From NCBI GenBank assembly GCA_963779735.1, contig CAVZZJ010000009.1:124001-188000 (forward strand): a stretch of DNA of 64,000 nucleotides, read 5' to 3'. The position numbers and the translations under genes were made by a program. Of this stretch, positions 23,247-32,737 are shown one piece after another. Every line of letters begins with the position of its first letter. Within the stretch, counting starts at the first letter, position 1. Source of the stretch: Bog-473 sp963779735 (GTDB taxonomy: Bacteria > Actinomycetota > Acidimicrobiia > Acidimicrobiales > RAAP-2). The notes beneath the pieces were generated by a model. That model did not search any database and was not told the origin of the DNA. It saw nothing but the letters and a program-made list of their open reading frames with translations.

Positions 23247-25424
23247 CTACACCGCGGCTTCGGGCTCCCCCTCGCGGCGGCGGCGGGCCCGTTCCATGGC
23301 CAGCTCCTTCAACCGCGCCTGGGCGCTGATCCCGTGCACGTTGGGCACCCGGCGCCAGCGCCGGTCCGGCCCGAGCTCCCAGGTATTGGTCTCGTCGGCG
23401 AACACCAGGTCCAGCACCTCGAAGAGGCGGGCCTGCAGCTCGGGGTGGCGCACGGGAATCAGGACCTCGACCCGCCGGTCGAGATTGCGGCCCATCAGAT
23501 CCGCCGAGCCGATGTAGAGCTTGAGCGGCAGGCCGGAACCGGCCCCCATCGCCTTGGGCGCCCCACCGAAGCGGTAGATGCGCGAGTGCTCGAGAAAGCT
23601 GCCGACGATGGAGCGCACCGAGATGTTGTCCGAGAGCTCGGGAATGCCGGGACGGAGACGGCAGAGGCCCCGCACCGCCAGATCGACGGGCACCCCGGCC
23701 CCCGAGGCGCGGTAGAGGGCGTCGATCATCTCCGCATCGGTCAGCCCGTTCAGCTTCAGGACGATACGCCCCTCGGGACCGGCCTGGGTCTGCTCCTCAA
23801 TCATCGCCAGGACCCGCTTGCGCACGGTGACCGGCGACACGAGGATCTGGCGGTAGTCGGCGTGGCGCGAGAAGCCGGTGAGGTAGTTGAACAGCTCCCC
23901 CACATCGCTCCCGATGTCCTGGGCGGACGTGAGCAGCCCGATGTCCTCGTAAATGCGGGCCGTCTTGGAGTTGTAGTTCCCGGTGCCCACGTGGCAGTAG
24001 TGGCGCACCCCGTCCTCCTCCCGGCGCAGGACCAGCGCCGTCTTGGAGTGCGTCTTGAGCCCGACGATCCCGTAGACGACGTGGACGCCGGCCTCTTCGA
24101 GCGCGCGGGCCCAGCCGATGTTCGCCTCCTCGTCGAAGCGCGCCTTGAGCTCGACGATGGCGGCCACCTGCTTGCCGTTCTCGGCCGCCCGGATGAGGGA
24201 GGCCACGATCGGGCTGTCCCCACCGGTGCGGTAGAGCGTCTGCTTGATCCCCAGCACGGCCGGGTCCTCTGCCGCCTGGGCGATGAAGGCCTCGACCGAT
24301 GTGGCAAAGGAGTCGTAGGGATGATGGACCAGCACGTCGTGCTCGCGCAGCAGGGCGAAGAACTCGGTGGGCTCGTGGGCGGCCGTGGCCATGAGCGCCG
24401 GCGTCATCGGGGTCCAGGTCTCAATGTGCAGATCCGGCCGGTCCAGCGCGTAGACACCCCACAGCCCGCTGAGGTCGAGGGGGGCGGCGACCCGGAACAC
24501 CCCGTCGGGCGAGACATCGAGCTCGGTGGCCAGCAGCTCGACGAGGTCCTCGCTCATGTCCGCCCCGACCTCGAGGCGCAGCGCCCGGCCGAAGCGGCGG
24601 CGCCGGAGCTCCATCTCTATCGCCACCAGGAGATCGTCCGCCTCGTCCTCTTCGAGGGCCAGGTCGGCGTTGCGGGTCACGCGGAAGGCGTAGTGCTCCC
24701 CGACGCTCATCCCGGGGAACAGCGTGTCGAGGTGGGCGGAGATCACCTGCTCCAGCGGGACGAACCGCTCCCCGTCGGGCATCACGACGAAGCGCGGCAG
24801 GACCGGGGGCACCTTGACGCGGGCGACGCGGCGCTCGCCCGTCGCGGGATCCTGGACCTCGACCACCAGGTTGAGCGAGAGGTTCGAGATGTAGGGGAAC
24901 GGATGGCCGGGGTCGACGGCGAGGGGCGTGAGGACGGGGAAGATCTCGCGCTGGAAGACGTCGACCAGGTGGGCGCGATCGTCGTCATCGAGCGAGGACC
25001 ACCCCGAGAGCACCACGCCCGCGTGGGCCAGCTCGGGAACGATCTCGTCGATGAAGATCCGGTCCTGGCGAGCCACGAGCTCCTCGACCAGCGTACGGAT
25101 CATCTTGAGCTGCTCGCCCGGGCGCAGGCCGTCCACCGATCGTGTGCGCACACCGGCGGCCACCTGGTCTTCGAGTGCGGCCACCCGGACTTGGTAGAAC
25201 TCGTCGAGGAGCTCCGAGAAGATGGCCATGAACTTGGCCCGCTCGAGCAGCGGCAGGCTCATATCCTCGGCCAGGTCGAGCAGCCGGGCCCCGAAGTCCA
25301 GGCGCGACTGCTCGCGGTTGGTGAACCGCTGGTACCCGAAGGCCTCGATCTGCTGCAAGGTGGGTGGGACCGGTCGCTCGACGGCCTCGGGTGGGTGGGT
25401 CAAGAAGGAGGGATCGGCAGCCAT
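23247..25424 (-). CDS. ppk1: Polyphosphate kinase 1
   Basis: PPK1 reversibly polymerises the ATP gamma phosphate into polyphosphate. The 725-residue protein (ATG 25424, GGTGGG just upstream; alternative 25439) has the four PPK1 domains: RFTNREQSRLDFGARLLDLA, the middle VLTPLAVDPGHPFPYISN and VMPDGERFVPLEQVI, and the PLD-like half with HHPYDSFATSVEAFI, KTHSKTALVLRREEDG (autophosphorylated His in GLKTHSK), HVGTGNYNSKTARIYEDIG and KLYIGSADLMGRNLDRRVE. Its GTG-stop junction leads to the small acidic protein gene. Confidence 0.95.
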   Translation of the reverse strand: MAADPSFLTHPPEAVERPVPPTLQQIEAFGYQRFTNREQSRLDFGARLLDLAEDMSLPLLERAKFMAIFSELLDEFYQVRVAALEDQVAAGVRTRSVDGLRPGEQLKMIRTLVEELVARQDRIFIDEIVPELAHAGVVLSGWSSLDDDDRAHLVDVFQREIFPVLTPLAVDPGHPFPYISNLSLNLVVEVQDPATGERRVARVKVPPVLPRFVVMPDGERFVPLEQVISAHLDTLFPGMSVGEHYAFRVTRNADLALEEDEADDLLVAIEMELRRRRFGRALRLEVGADMSEDLVELLATELDVSPDGVFRVAAPLDLSGLWGVYALDRPDLHIETWTPMTPALMATAAHEPTEFFALLREHDVLVHHPYDSFATSVEAFIAQAAEDPAVLGIKQTLYRTGGDSPIVASLIRAAENGKQVAAIVELKARFDEEANIGWARALEEAGVHVVYGIVGLKTHSKTALVLRREEDGVRHYCHVGTGNYNSKTARIYEDIGLLTSAQDIGSDVGELFNYLTGFSRHADYRQILVSPVTVRKRVLAMIEEQTQAGPEGRIVLKLNGLTDAEMIDALYRASGAGVPVDLAVRGLCRLRPGIPELSDNISVRSIVGSFLEHSRIYRFGGAPKAMGAGSGLPLKLYIGSADLMGRNLDRRVEVLIPVRHPELQARLFEVLDLVFADETNTWELGPDRRWRRVPNVHGISAQARLKELAMERARRRREGEPEAAV

Positions 25425-25464
25425 GGCGTCACCCACCATGCTAGTTGGCACCACTACGATCCGT

Positions 25465-26847
25465 ATGGTGGCTACGCCCGGACGCAACGCGTGGTTTCCG
25501 AGCTACGCGCGGGGTCCCAAGCCCAAGCGCCGGACCGAACTGGGCCTCCTGGTCTTCGGCGCGCTGATCACGGTGGCGCTCTACGTGATCGCCGAGCTGG
25601 GCGCCAACTCGAAGATCCCGCCCCACATCGGTCCCTTCCTGGGCATCGTGCTCGGTCTCTCGCTCGTGGCCCACATGGCCAACCGCTGGCTGATCCCCCA
25701 GGCCAACGCCGTCATCCTTCCCTTGGCCGTCCTGCTCAACGGGATCGGGTACGTGGTCATCGCCCGGTGGAATCCGGTGCACGCCAAGGAACAGGCGGCG
25801 TGGGCCGTCTTCGGCGTCTTCCTCTACGTCGTGACGCTCCTCGTCGTGCGCTTCTCACGCGACCTCGAGCGCTACCGCTACATGCTCCTGCTGGTGGGTG
25901 GGATCCTGCTCGTCGCGCCCCTCTTCTTCACGCCCATAAACGGCGCCAGGCTGTGGATCCACGCCGGTGGCCTGGAGTTCCAACCGATCGAGTTCTCCAA
26001 GATCCTCCTCTGCATCTTCTTCGCCTCGTACTTCGCCTCCAACAAGGAGTTGCTCTCCATCCCCACGGCCCGCCTCGGGAACCGCCTCGTCCTCGATCCC
26101 CGGCCGCTCATACCGATCCTCGTGGCCTGGGGCGTGGCCATGGCCGTCATCGCGCTCGAGGACGACATCGGCTTCGCCGCACTCCTGTTCGTGCTCTTCA
26201 TCGGCATGCTCTGGGTCACCACCGGGCGGATCGGCTACCTGGTGCTGGGCTTCGTGCTGTTCGCCGGCGGCGCCATCTTCGCCGCCCACTACTTCGGCCA
26301 GGTCCACCTGCGCGTCGACGAATGGCTCAACCCGTGGCCAACGGCGTCCAACTCCAACGCCAGCGGCGCGCAGCTCAGCCAGAGCTGGTACGGGTTGGGC
26401 ACGGGTGGCATCGGGGGCACCGGCCTGGGCCACGACACGGCGGCCGGCCAGATCCCCGAGCTCACCTCCGACATGATCTTCTCGGCCATCGGCATCGAGA
26501 TGGGCATGATCGGCGCGGTGGCCGTGGTCTTCGCCTACATCATGATGGTCGGAGCCGGCCTGCGTGTGGCCCAGACCGCCCGCTCGGACTTCTCCCGCCT
26601 CATGGCCACCGGCCTGACCATCATCGTCGGGTTCCAGGCCTTCTTCATCATGGCCGGCGTGGTGCGGCTGCTGCCCTTCACCGGCATCACGCTCCCGTTC
26701 GTCGCCTACGGGGGCTCGTCGCTCCTGGCCAACTACGTCCTCATCGCGCTGCTCATGCGGATCTCCGACGAGGGGGCCCAGAAGACGCAGGCCGAGATCG
26801 CCTCGGGCGTCGCGCAGCCGGGCGAGCGCCCCATGGTGCCGACCTAG
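25465..26847 (+). CDS. SEDS-family peptidoglycan polymerase (FtsW/RodA type)
   Basis: The 460-residue membrane protein has the SEDS motifs FTPINGARLWIHAGGLEFQP, IEFSKILLCIFFASYFAS and EDDIGFAALLFVLFIGMLWV, plus AYGGSSLLANYVLIALLMRI near the end. It makes glycan strands with a partner class b penicillin-binding protein. A second SEDS gene lies at 27290-28438, so one is presumably the elongation and one the division or other version; which is which cannot be told. ATG 25465 was picked over the upstream shadow of ppk1. The end overlaps the nuclease gene by four bases, convergent. Confidence 0.88.
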   Translation: MVATPGRNAWFPSYARGPKPKRRTELGLLVFGALITVALYVIAELGANSKIPPHIGPFLGIVLGLSLVAHMANRWLIPQANAVILPLAVLLNGIGYVVIARWNPVHAKEQAAWAVFGVFLYVVTLLVVRFSRDLERYRYMLLLVGGILLVAPLFFTPINGARLWIHAGGLEFQPIEFSKILLCIFFASYFASNKELLSIPTARLGNRLVLDPRPLIPILVAWGVAMAVIALEDDIGFAALLFVLFIGMLWVTTGRIGYLVLGFVLFAGGAIFAAHYFGQVHLRVDEWLNPWPTASNSNASGAQLSQSWYGLGTGGIGGTGLGHDTAAGQIPELTSDMIFSAIGIEMGMIGAVAVVFAYIMMVGAGLRVAQTARSDFSRLMATGLTIIVGFQAFFIMAGVVRLLPFTGITLPFVAYGGSSLLANYVLIALLMRISDEGAQKTQAEIASGVAQPGERPMVPT

Positions 26848-27293
26848 TCCCCGACCAATACCGGCACCACGTCGCCGAACTCGACCAGAAGGCGCTCGTC
26901 CACCAGGATGGGCGCCGCCACGGGCATGCGCAGGGCGAGGACCAGCCCGTCGGACGGGCGGCAGGCGATGCGCTCCCGGCCGTTGGGCGCCATGAGGTCG
27001 ATCTCGGCCAGGTAGTTGCCGTGCTCGCGGCCGGTGAGGCGAAGGGCGACCACCTCAATCCGCGCTCGGCCCAGCACCTCGCTGAACAGCTCGTGGGTCA
27101 GTGGCCGGGGCGACGTCATCCGGCGCAGCGCCAGTGCCAGCGCCGTCCCCTCGGCCAGCCCGACCGGGAAGACCAGCGTCCGCTTGGGCGGCTCGGACTC
27201 ACGGAGGGAGACGAACGGGTACTGCGCTGGGAGCTCGAGCGACACGTCCGTCACGTCCATCACGATGAAGGCCGGTGGCGGCGGTACGGTCAC
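26844..27293 (-). CDS. Bifunctional nuclease (BFN/DUF151) family protein
   Basis: The protein of 149 residues (GTG 27293, overlapping the rodA stop by four bases; ATG 27260 is another option) has the DUF151 layout: LPAQYPFVSLRESEPPKRTL, VFPVGLAEGTALALALRRM, RPLTHELFSEVLGRARIEVV and ACRPSDGLVLALRMPVAAPI. In plants and thermophilic bacteria, BFN proteins have RNase and DNase activity, but the role in actinobacteria is not settled. Its short spacing to rodA suggests cotranscription. Confidence 0.8.
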   Translation of the reverse strand: MTVPPPPAFIVMDVTDVSLELPAQYPFVSLRESEPPKRTLVFPVGLAEGTALALALRRMTSPRPLTHELFSEVLGRARIEVVALRLTGREHGNYLAEIDLMAPNGRERIACRPSDGLVLALRMPVAAPILVDERLLVEFGDVVPVLVGD

Positions 27294-28438
27294 CGCATTC
27301 TCCGCCGCGCCCCCACGCTGAGGCCCAGGCCAATGGCCAGGAAGAAGGCGATCACCGCCGTCCCCCCGTAGCTCACGAGGGGCAGCGGGATGCCGGTGAT
27401 GGGCATGATGCCCATGGTCATGCCCGCGTTCTGGAAGACGCTGAAGGCCACGAAGGTGAAGAGGCCGGCGCAGACGAGACGGCCGAAGACGTCGCGTGAG
27501 CGGCCGGCGGCGTGCAGGAGCCGCCACGAAATGAGGCCGAGGAGGGACAGCAGGCCCACGGCGCCGACAAAGCCCAGCTGCTCTCCCACCGCGGTGAAGA
27601 TGAAGTCCGTCCACTGCTCGGGCACGTAGCCGAGGTTGGTCTGGGCGCCGTGCAGCAGACCCGTGCCGAAGAGCCCGCCCGAACCGATGGCGTCCTTGGC
27701 CTGGGTCGTGTTGTAGATGGTGGACTGCACGTACTGGTTCGTGCTGTTGGAGTTGGGATTCAAGAACGTGGTCAAGCGGGCGAGCTGGTAGGAGTGCAAC
27801 ACGCCCGATTCGACGGCCACCAGGGCCACCAGGGCCACACCCACGAGCAGCATCACCAGAATCCGGATGGGCAGTCCGGCCACGGCCAGCATGACCAGGA
27901 GGACGATGAGCATGATGATGGCGGTGCCAAGGTCGGGCTGGGCCAGGACCAGGGCCATCGGCACTCCGGCCAGCGCCAGCAGTTTGAACACGTCGCGCCA
28001 CGCCAGCCCCTCCTCCTCCCGCCGGTCGCAGTAGGCGGCCACGGCCAGGATCAGCCCCACGACGGCGAACTCGGAGGGTTGGATCTGGAGGGGCCCGAAG
28101 CTGAACCAGCGCTCCGAGCCCTGCACGTGGCTCCCCACCACGAACACCCCCAGCAACGCCAGTATGGACAGGGCGTACAGCGGCATGGCCAGTGGCTCCA
28201 GCCGCCGGTAGTCGAAGAGGGCGACGGCCACCATGACGAGGAATCCGAGCACGACGTACAACGCCTGTTTCTTCACGTACAGGTGCGGGTCGTCTCCCGC
28301 GGCGAGGAGGGTGCCACGGGTCGCCGTGTACACCATCACCACGCCGATGGCCGCCACCACGACCGTGGCCAGGACCAGCACGAAATCGAAGGCCGGCCCG
28401 TTGCGCCTGGCGCCGGCGGTCCGTTGGATCATCGCCAT
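27290..28438 (-). CDS. rodA: Rod shape-determining SEDS protein RodA-like
   Basis: The 382-residue membrane protein has ten or so helices and the SEDS motifs GSERWFSFGPLQIQPSEFAV, AQPDLGTAIIMLIVLLVM, EQWTDFIFTAVGEQLGFVG and MTMGIMPITGIPLPLVSYGG. RodA polymerises side-wall peptidoglycan. MAMIQRTAG start at 28438. Symbol is by sequence resemblance; the paralogue upstream makes FtsW assignment of one of them possible. Confidence 0.85.
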   Translation of the reverse strand: MAMIQRTAGARRNGPAFDFVLVLATVVVAAIGVVMVYTATRGTLLAAGDDPHLYVKKQALYVVLGFLVMVAVALFDYRRLEPLAMPLYALSILALLGVFVVGSHVQGSERWFSFGPLQIQPSEFAVVGLILAVAAYCDRREEEGLAWRDVFKLLALAGVPMALVLAQPDLGTAIIMLIVLLVMLAVAGLPIRILVMLLVGVALVALVAVESGVLHSYQLARLTTFLNPNSNSTNQYVQSTIYNTTQAKDAIGSGGLFGTGLLHGAQTNLGYVPEQWTDFIFTAVGEQLGFVGAVGLLSLLGLISWRLLHAAGRSRDVFGRLVCAGLFTFVAFSVFQNAGMTMGIMPITGIPLPLVSYGGTAVIAFFLAIGLGLSVGARRRMR

Positions 28439-28467
28439 AGGGCCATGATCCTTACACGGAGCGTGGA

Positions 28468-30031
28468 TCAGGTGGTCGTCGTGACCGGTGGTGCCGCGTT
28501 AACCGTGATGGTGGTGGTCTTGGTGACGGTGGTGTAGTCGGTGCCGTCGGTCGGGGTGAACGTGACCGACAGGGTCTGTCCCGCCCCGACGGCCAGCACG
28601 GTGCCGGACGGCGGGGTGTAGACGAAGGTGCCGGGCACCGACGCCGTGGCGTCGAGCTGGGTGGCGCTCAGCGCGGTTCCCGCGGTGATCGCCGCCGGCG
28701 CGGCCCAGGTGACGGTCGGCGTCACCTTGTTGACGGTCAGGGTGGTGGTGCCGGTGGCGGTGTCGTAGGCGGTGTCGTCGGTCGGGGTGAACGTGACCGA
28801 GAGGGTCTGGGTCCCGGCGGTAAGCAGCGTACCGGTCGCCGGGGTGTAGACGAAGGTGCCGGCCACCGACGCCTTGGCATCGAGCTGGGTGGCACTCAGG
28901 GGGGTGCCGTAGTCGATGGCCGCCGGCGCGGCCCAGGTTATGGTCGGCACGATCTTGGCATTGACGGTGATGGTGGTGGTTCCGGTCGCGGTGGTGTAGT
29001 CGGGGGCGTCGGTCGGGGTGAACGTGACCGAGAGGGTCTGGACCGTCCCGGCGTCCAGCGTGGTGCCGGCCGCCGGGGTGTAGACGAACGTGCCGGCCAC
29101 CGACGCCTTGGCATCGAGCTGGGTGGCGCTCAACGCGGTGCCCGCTGCGATAGGTGCCGGCGCGGCCCAGGTGATAGTCGGCGTCACCTTGTTGACGGTC
29201 AGGGTGGTGGTGCCGGTCGCCGCGTTGTAGTCGGCGGTGTCGGTCGGGGTGAACGTGACCGAGAGGGTATCGGTCCCGGCCTTCGGTACGGTGCCCGCCG
29301 CCGGGTTGTAGGCGAACGTGCCGGGCACCGACGCGGTGGCGTTGAGCTGGGTGCCGCTCAGCGCGGTGCCATAGTTGATGGCGGCCGGCTTGGCCCAGGT
29401 GACGGTCGGCACCACCTTGGCATTGACGACGATGTTGACGCTATCGCTCACCTTCTTGTACGCAGCGGTGTCGGTCGGGGTGAACGTGACCGACAGGCTC
29501 TGGGAGACGTTGAGCACGGTGCCGGCCGGCGGGGTGTAGACGTAGGTGCCGGCCACCGCGACGCGCCACCGACGCCCTGGCATCGAGCTGGGTGCCGCTG
29601 AGGGCGGTCCCAATGGTGATCGGCGTCGGCGTGGCCCAGGTGATGGTCGGCGTCGTCGGACTCTTGGGCTTCGTCGTCGTGGTGGTCGTCGCCTTCACTC
29701 CGGTCGGCAACGACAGCGTCAGTGCCGACGTCTTGACGGCCGTGGTTGACGTGGTGCTCGGCGGTGGCGGAACCGTGGGCGGAACCGTCGTGGTCGTCGA
29801 GGGTGCGACCAGCCCTAGGTTGCCGGGGTTCTTCACCGACGTGGTCGTCGTGGCCGAAGCTACGGAGGGGTGCGACGGCGAGGTGGGACCTCCACCTCGG
29901 TACAGGAAGATCACCGCTCCCGTGACGACGATCACGAGCGCGACCGCGATGATCTCCCACCGGGTCCACTGGCCAAACCTCCCTTGCCGATCCGCTTGCT
30001 TCGCCACTCTCCTCCTCTTCGCCTGTTGCAA
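28468..30031 (-). pseudogene. Membrane-anchored protein with five Ig-like repeats, split by a 13-bp insertion
   Basis: Starting at TTG 30031 (or GTG 30007, which has GGAGGAGA just before it), the protein has a basic N terminus, one TM (WEIIAVALVIVVTGAVIFLY), a Pro/Thr-rich linker and then beta-sandwich repeats of about 78 residues: TITWATPTPITIGTALSGTQ, VTWAKPAAINYG, TITWAAPAPIAAG, TITWAAPAAIDYG and VTWAAPAAITAG, each with LSVTFTPTD and TTTLTVNK. Repeat 1 is broken by 13 extra bases (about 29561-29573) relative to the matching sites in the other repeats, so the frame is lost at LDARASV and resumes as AGTYVYTP. Real mutation or assembly error is undecided. The repeats resemble MBG/YGX-type or Ig-like adhesin domains. 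Confidence 0.75.
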
Positions 30032-30203
30032 GGGTGACTAGGTACTTTACCGCCTGGGCCAGTGGGACGCACAAGGGCGAACCGTGGACAAATCCCTGCT
30101 CAGAGGCCATCGACCGGAAAATGTGACTTTGTGCCCTAGGGGCCGGAGAGCTCGTCCACGGACTGCGACGGCCACCAACTGGTACGACCGTACGACCTAC
30201 TCC

Positions 30204-31125
30204 TCAGCTCTCGCCAGGTCTCTCTCCCCCCTCGTCGACGGCCGCGCTGGCCGCTCGCCACATGAGGTCGACCGGGACCGGCGAGCCCGTCCAGAGCTCG
30301 AGCTGGGCCGCCGCCTGATGAACCAGCATCCCCAGGCCGTCGACCGTGGCCGCACCGGCCTGGGCCGCGGCGGCGAGCCAGGGCGTGGGACGGGGGGCGT
30401 AAATGAGGTCGACCACCACCTGGCCGGGGTGGAGCGACGAGGGCGGGACGCCCCAGCCTCCGGCGGCCGATTCGGCGCCTGCCGCGCCGGCCGCCGCGCT
30501 GCCCGTGCCCGCCATGCCCACCGGCGTGGCGTTGACGACCAGGTCGGCAAGGCCCGCCTCTTTCTCGGCTTGGGGGCCCACCTCCACCACCCGGCCCGCG
30601 TCACCGGCTAGGGCAGCCACTTCCATCGCCCGCGCCGAGGTCCTGTTCACGACGGTCACCGCGGCCGCCTGGGCACCGGCCAGTGCCAGGACCACCGCCC
30701 GGGCCGCCCCCCCGGCCCCGATGACCAGGCAGCGCTTGCCGCCGGGGTGGAAGCCGACGGCGCCGCCCCAGCGAGGCGAGGAAACCGGCGCCGTCGGTGT
30801 TGTCACCCCGGAGCGTGCCGTCCCGGTTGGTCACGCAGTTGACGGCACCCAGCGTGGCGGCCACCGCGCTGCGCTCGTCGACCAGGGCGGCCACCTCGGC
30901 CTTGTGTGGCATGGTCACCGAAAGTCCCGCCACGCCGAGGGCGCGCATGCCGCCCAGGGCGGCCGCCACCTCTCCGGGAGCCACCTCGAAGGCCACGGAC
31001 ACCCAGTCGAGTCCCAGCGCGGCGAACACCGTGTTGTGGAGGAGCGGGGAGAGGGAGTGACGGACCGGGTGGCCGATCACCCCGACCACCGTGGTCCGGG
31101 CCCCGGGCATGCGGTCACCGGGCAT
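30204..31125 (-). CDS. aroE: Shikimate dehydrogenase, frameshifted
   Basis: AroE reduces 3-dehydroshikimate with NADPH. The N-terminal frame (ATG 31125 or 31110) reads VVGVIGHPVRHSLSPLLHNT, LSVTMPHKAEVAALVDERSA and NCVTNRDGTLRGDNTDGAGF; after LASLG the protein continues in another frame as GAVGFHPGGKRCLVIGAGGA, VTVVNRTSARAMEVAALAG, ADLVVNATPVGMAGTGSAA and DGLGMLVHQAAAQLELWTG. The shift sits at a run of four C (30766-30769 on the plus strand); removing one base gives 306 residues, normal for AroE apart from a Gly/Ala insertion. The catalytic Lys (MPHK) and Asp (DNTDG) are intact, so the gene was functional before the change. Confidence 0.88.
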
Positions 31126-31155
31126 GCGGTCACCGGGCCGGTCCGGCGGCCGGCA

Positions 31156-32308
31156 TCAGCCCACCCCACGGGCGCGAGCCAGCGCCTCGTTCGCCAGCTG
31201 CTCCGCGTAGGTGTCGGCGAAGGCCTCGGTGCCGTCCTTCTTCACCAGCACGAAGTAGAGCCACGACCCGGGCGGCGGATGCACCGCCGCGGCGAGCGCT
31301 TGAGGGGACGGTATGCAGATGGGCGTCGGGGTCAACCCGACGTGGAGGTAGGTGTTGTAGGGCGTCGGCAGCGCCAGGTCCTTCGCCGTCACGGGACCCC
31401 CGTCCTGTCCGAGCGAGTAGAGCACGGTGGAGTTCATCTGCAGAGGTGTTCCCGCGGCCAGCCGGTTGTAGATGACCCGAGCCACGTCGGGCATGTTCGG
31501 GAAGATGTAGCCCTCCTTCTCCACGATGGAGGCGGCGATGATCACCTGGTAGGGGGTGAGGCCGAGCGCCGCGGCGGAGCTCGTGCTCAACCCGGCCGCG
31601 GTGGCCTGGGCGTCGAAGCGCCGCACCATGTCGGTGACGATCGTGGTGTCGCTCTCGCCCGGCAGCACCAGGTAGGTCCCGGTGCCGAGCATTCCCTCCA
31701 GGTTGTTCGATCCCGGCGGCGAGAAGACCGAATGGACGGCACCGCTGTCGGCCACTCGGGCGAACGAGCTGCCGCCGTGACCCGGTAGGTCGTCGACCTG
31801 TGTGGCGACCTCCTGCAAGGTCAGGCCCCGGCTGACCGTGACGACGAAGATGTTCGGCCCACCGGCCAGGATGGCGTGCACCTGGGCGAAGCTCTGGTTC
31901 TGGTGCATCAGGTAGATGCCCGGGTCGATGGTCGGCGAACCGTGCACCAGATCGTAAATCCGGAAGGCCAGCGAGCTCCCGATGACGTGGCTGGCGGCCA
32001 GCTGGCCGGCCACCGCACTGACCGACTCCCCGCTCTTGACCTGCACGACCTCGCGCCGTCCGGCCGGACCCAGGGCGTGCGACTCCAGCTCGTACCACAG
32101 GACGAGCCCCAGCACGATCACCAGCACGGCGCCGCCCACGGCTGCGACGATGCGGCGGCGCCGCAGGCGGATGCGGGCTCGCTCTTGCCGGCGCTCCTCG
32201 CGGGCCGCCGGGTCGGCACCCGAGACCTTGACCCTCTCCGGGCCGGGCGGCGGCTCGACCGGGACGGGCGGCTCGACCGGGTCGCGGCTCGCCGGCCGGT
32301 CCGCTCAC
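31156..32308 (-). CDS. mltG: Endolytic murein transglycosylase MltG, frameshift near N terminus
   Basis: MltG cuts nascent peptidoglycan glycan strands. From GTG 32139 the frame reads VLVIVLGLVLWYELESHALG (TM anchor), then YQVIIAASIVEKEGYIFPNM, DVARVIYNRLAAGTPLQMN and PYNTYLHVGLTPTPICIPSP with the catalytic Glu (IVEKEG) of the YceG domain. The same frame stays open upstream through RVKVSGADPAAREERRQERA to position 32303 with no start. A GTG at 32308 that overlaps the ruvX stop as GTGA would be the natural start if one base of GGG at 32279-32281 is surplus (the reading is then EPRPVEPPVPVEPPPGPERV). The gene lies between aroE and ruvX, as in other actinobacteria. Confidence 0.82.
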
Positions 32309-32737
32309 AGCCGGTCCAACCAGGCTTGGAGGAGGACCATGGCGGCTGCGCTGTCGATGACCGACCGTGAGGCGCGGCCCTTGCGGCCGGCCCCCGTCAA
32401 CGACCGCTGGGCCTCCACCGTGGTGAAGCGCTCGTCGGCCGTCTCCACCGTGATGCCCATGGGCTCGAGGACCTGGCGCAGCGCGGCCACCTCGCGCAGG
32501 GTGGCCTGGGCCGCCGGGCCGCTCGCCCCCGAGAGGCTGAGGGGGAGACCCACCACGACCGTGCCGGCCTCCACCTCGCTGATCGCCTCCACCACGGCCC
32601 TGCGGTCGCGCTCGGGGTCACCGCTGCGCTCGAGCATGCCCCACGGTGAGGCCAGCGTGCGCCGACTGTCGCTGTAGGCCACCCCGATCCGGCGCGCCCC
32701 GAGGTCGAGGGCCGCGACCGCGACCCGTTCCGCTCAC
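32305..32737 (-). CDS. ruvX: RuvX/YqgF (Holliday junction resolvase-like, rRNA maturation) with N-terminal frameshift
   Basis: The 126 residues from GTG 32682 carry the RNase H-like fold of YqgF: AYSDSRRTLASPWGMLERSG, TVVVGLPLSLSGASGPAAQ, VETADERFTTVEAQRSLTGA and SRSVIDSAAAMVLLQAWLDR. The frame stays open upstream through VAVAALDLGARRIG, the expected N-terminal strand with the active-site Asp, but no start exists in that frame. A GTG at 32737 overlaps the alaS stop as GTGA and gives a proper start if one base of CCC at 32724-32726 is dropped (MSGTVAVAALDLGARRIGVA). Homologs process 16S rRNA 5' end; the name YqgF is used too. Confidence 0.82.
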
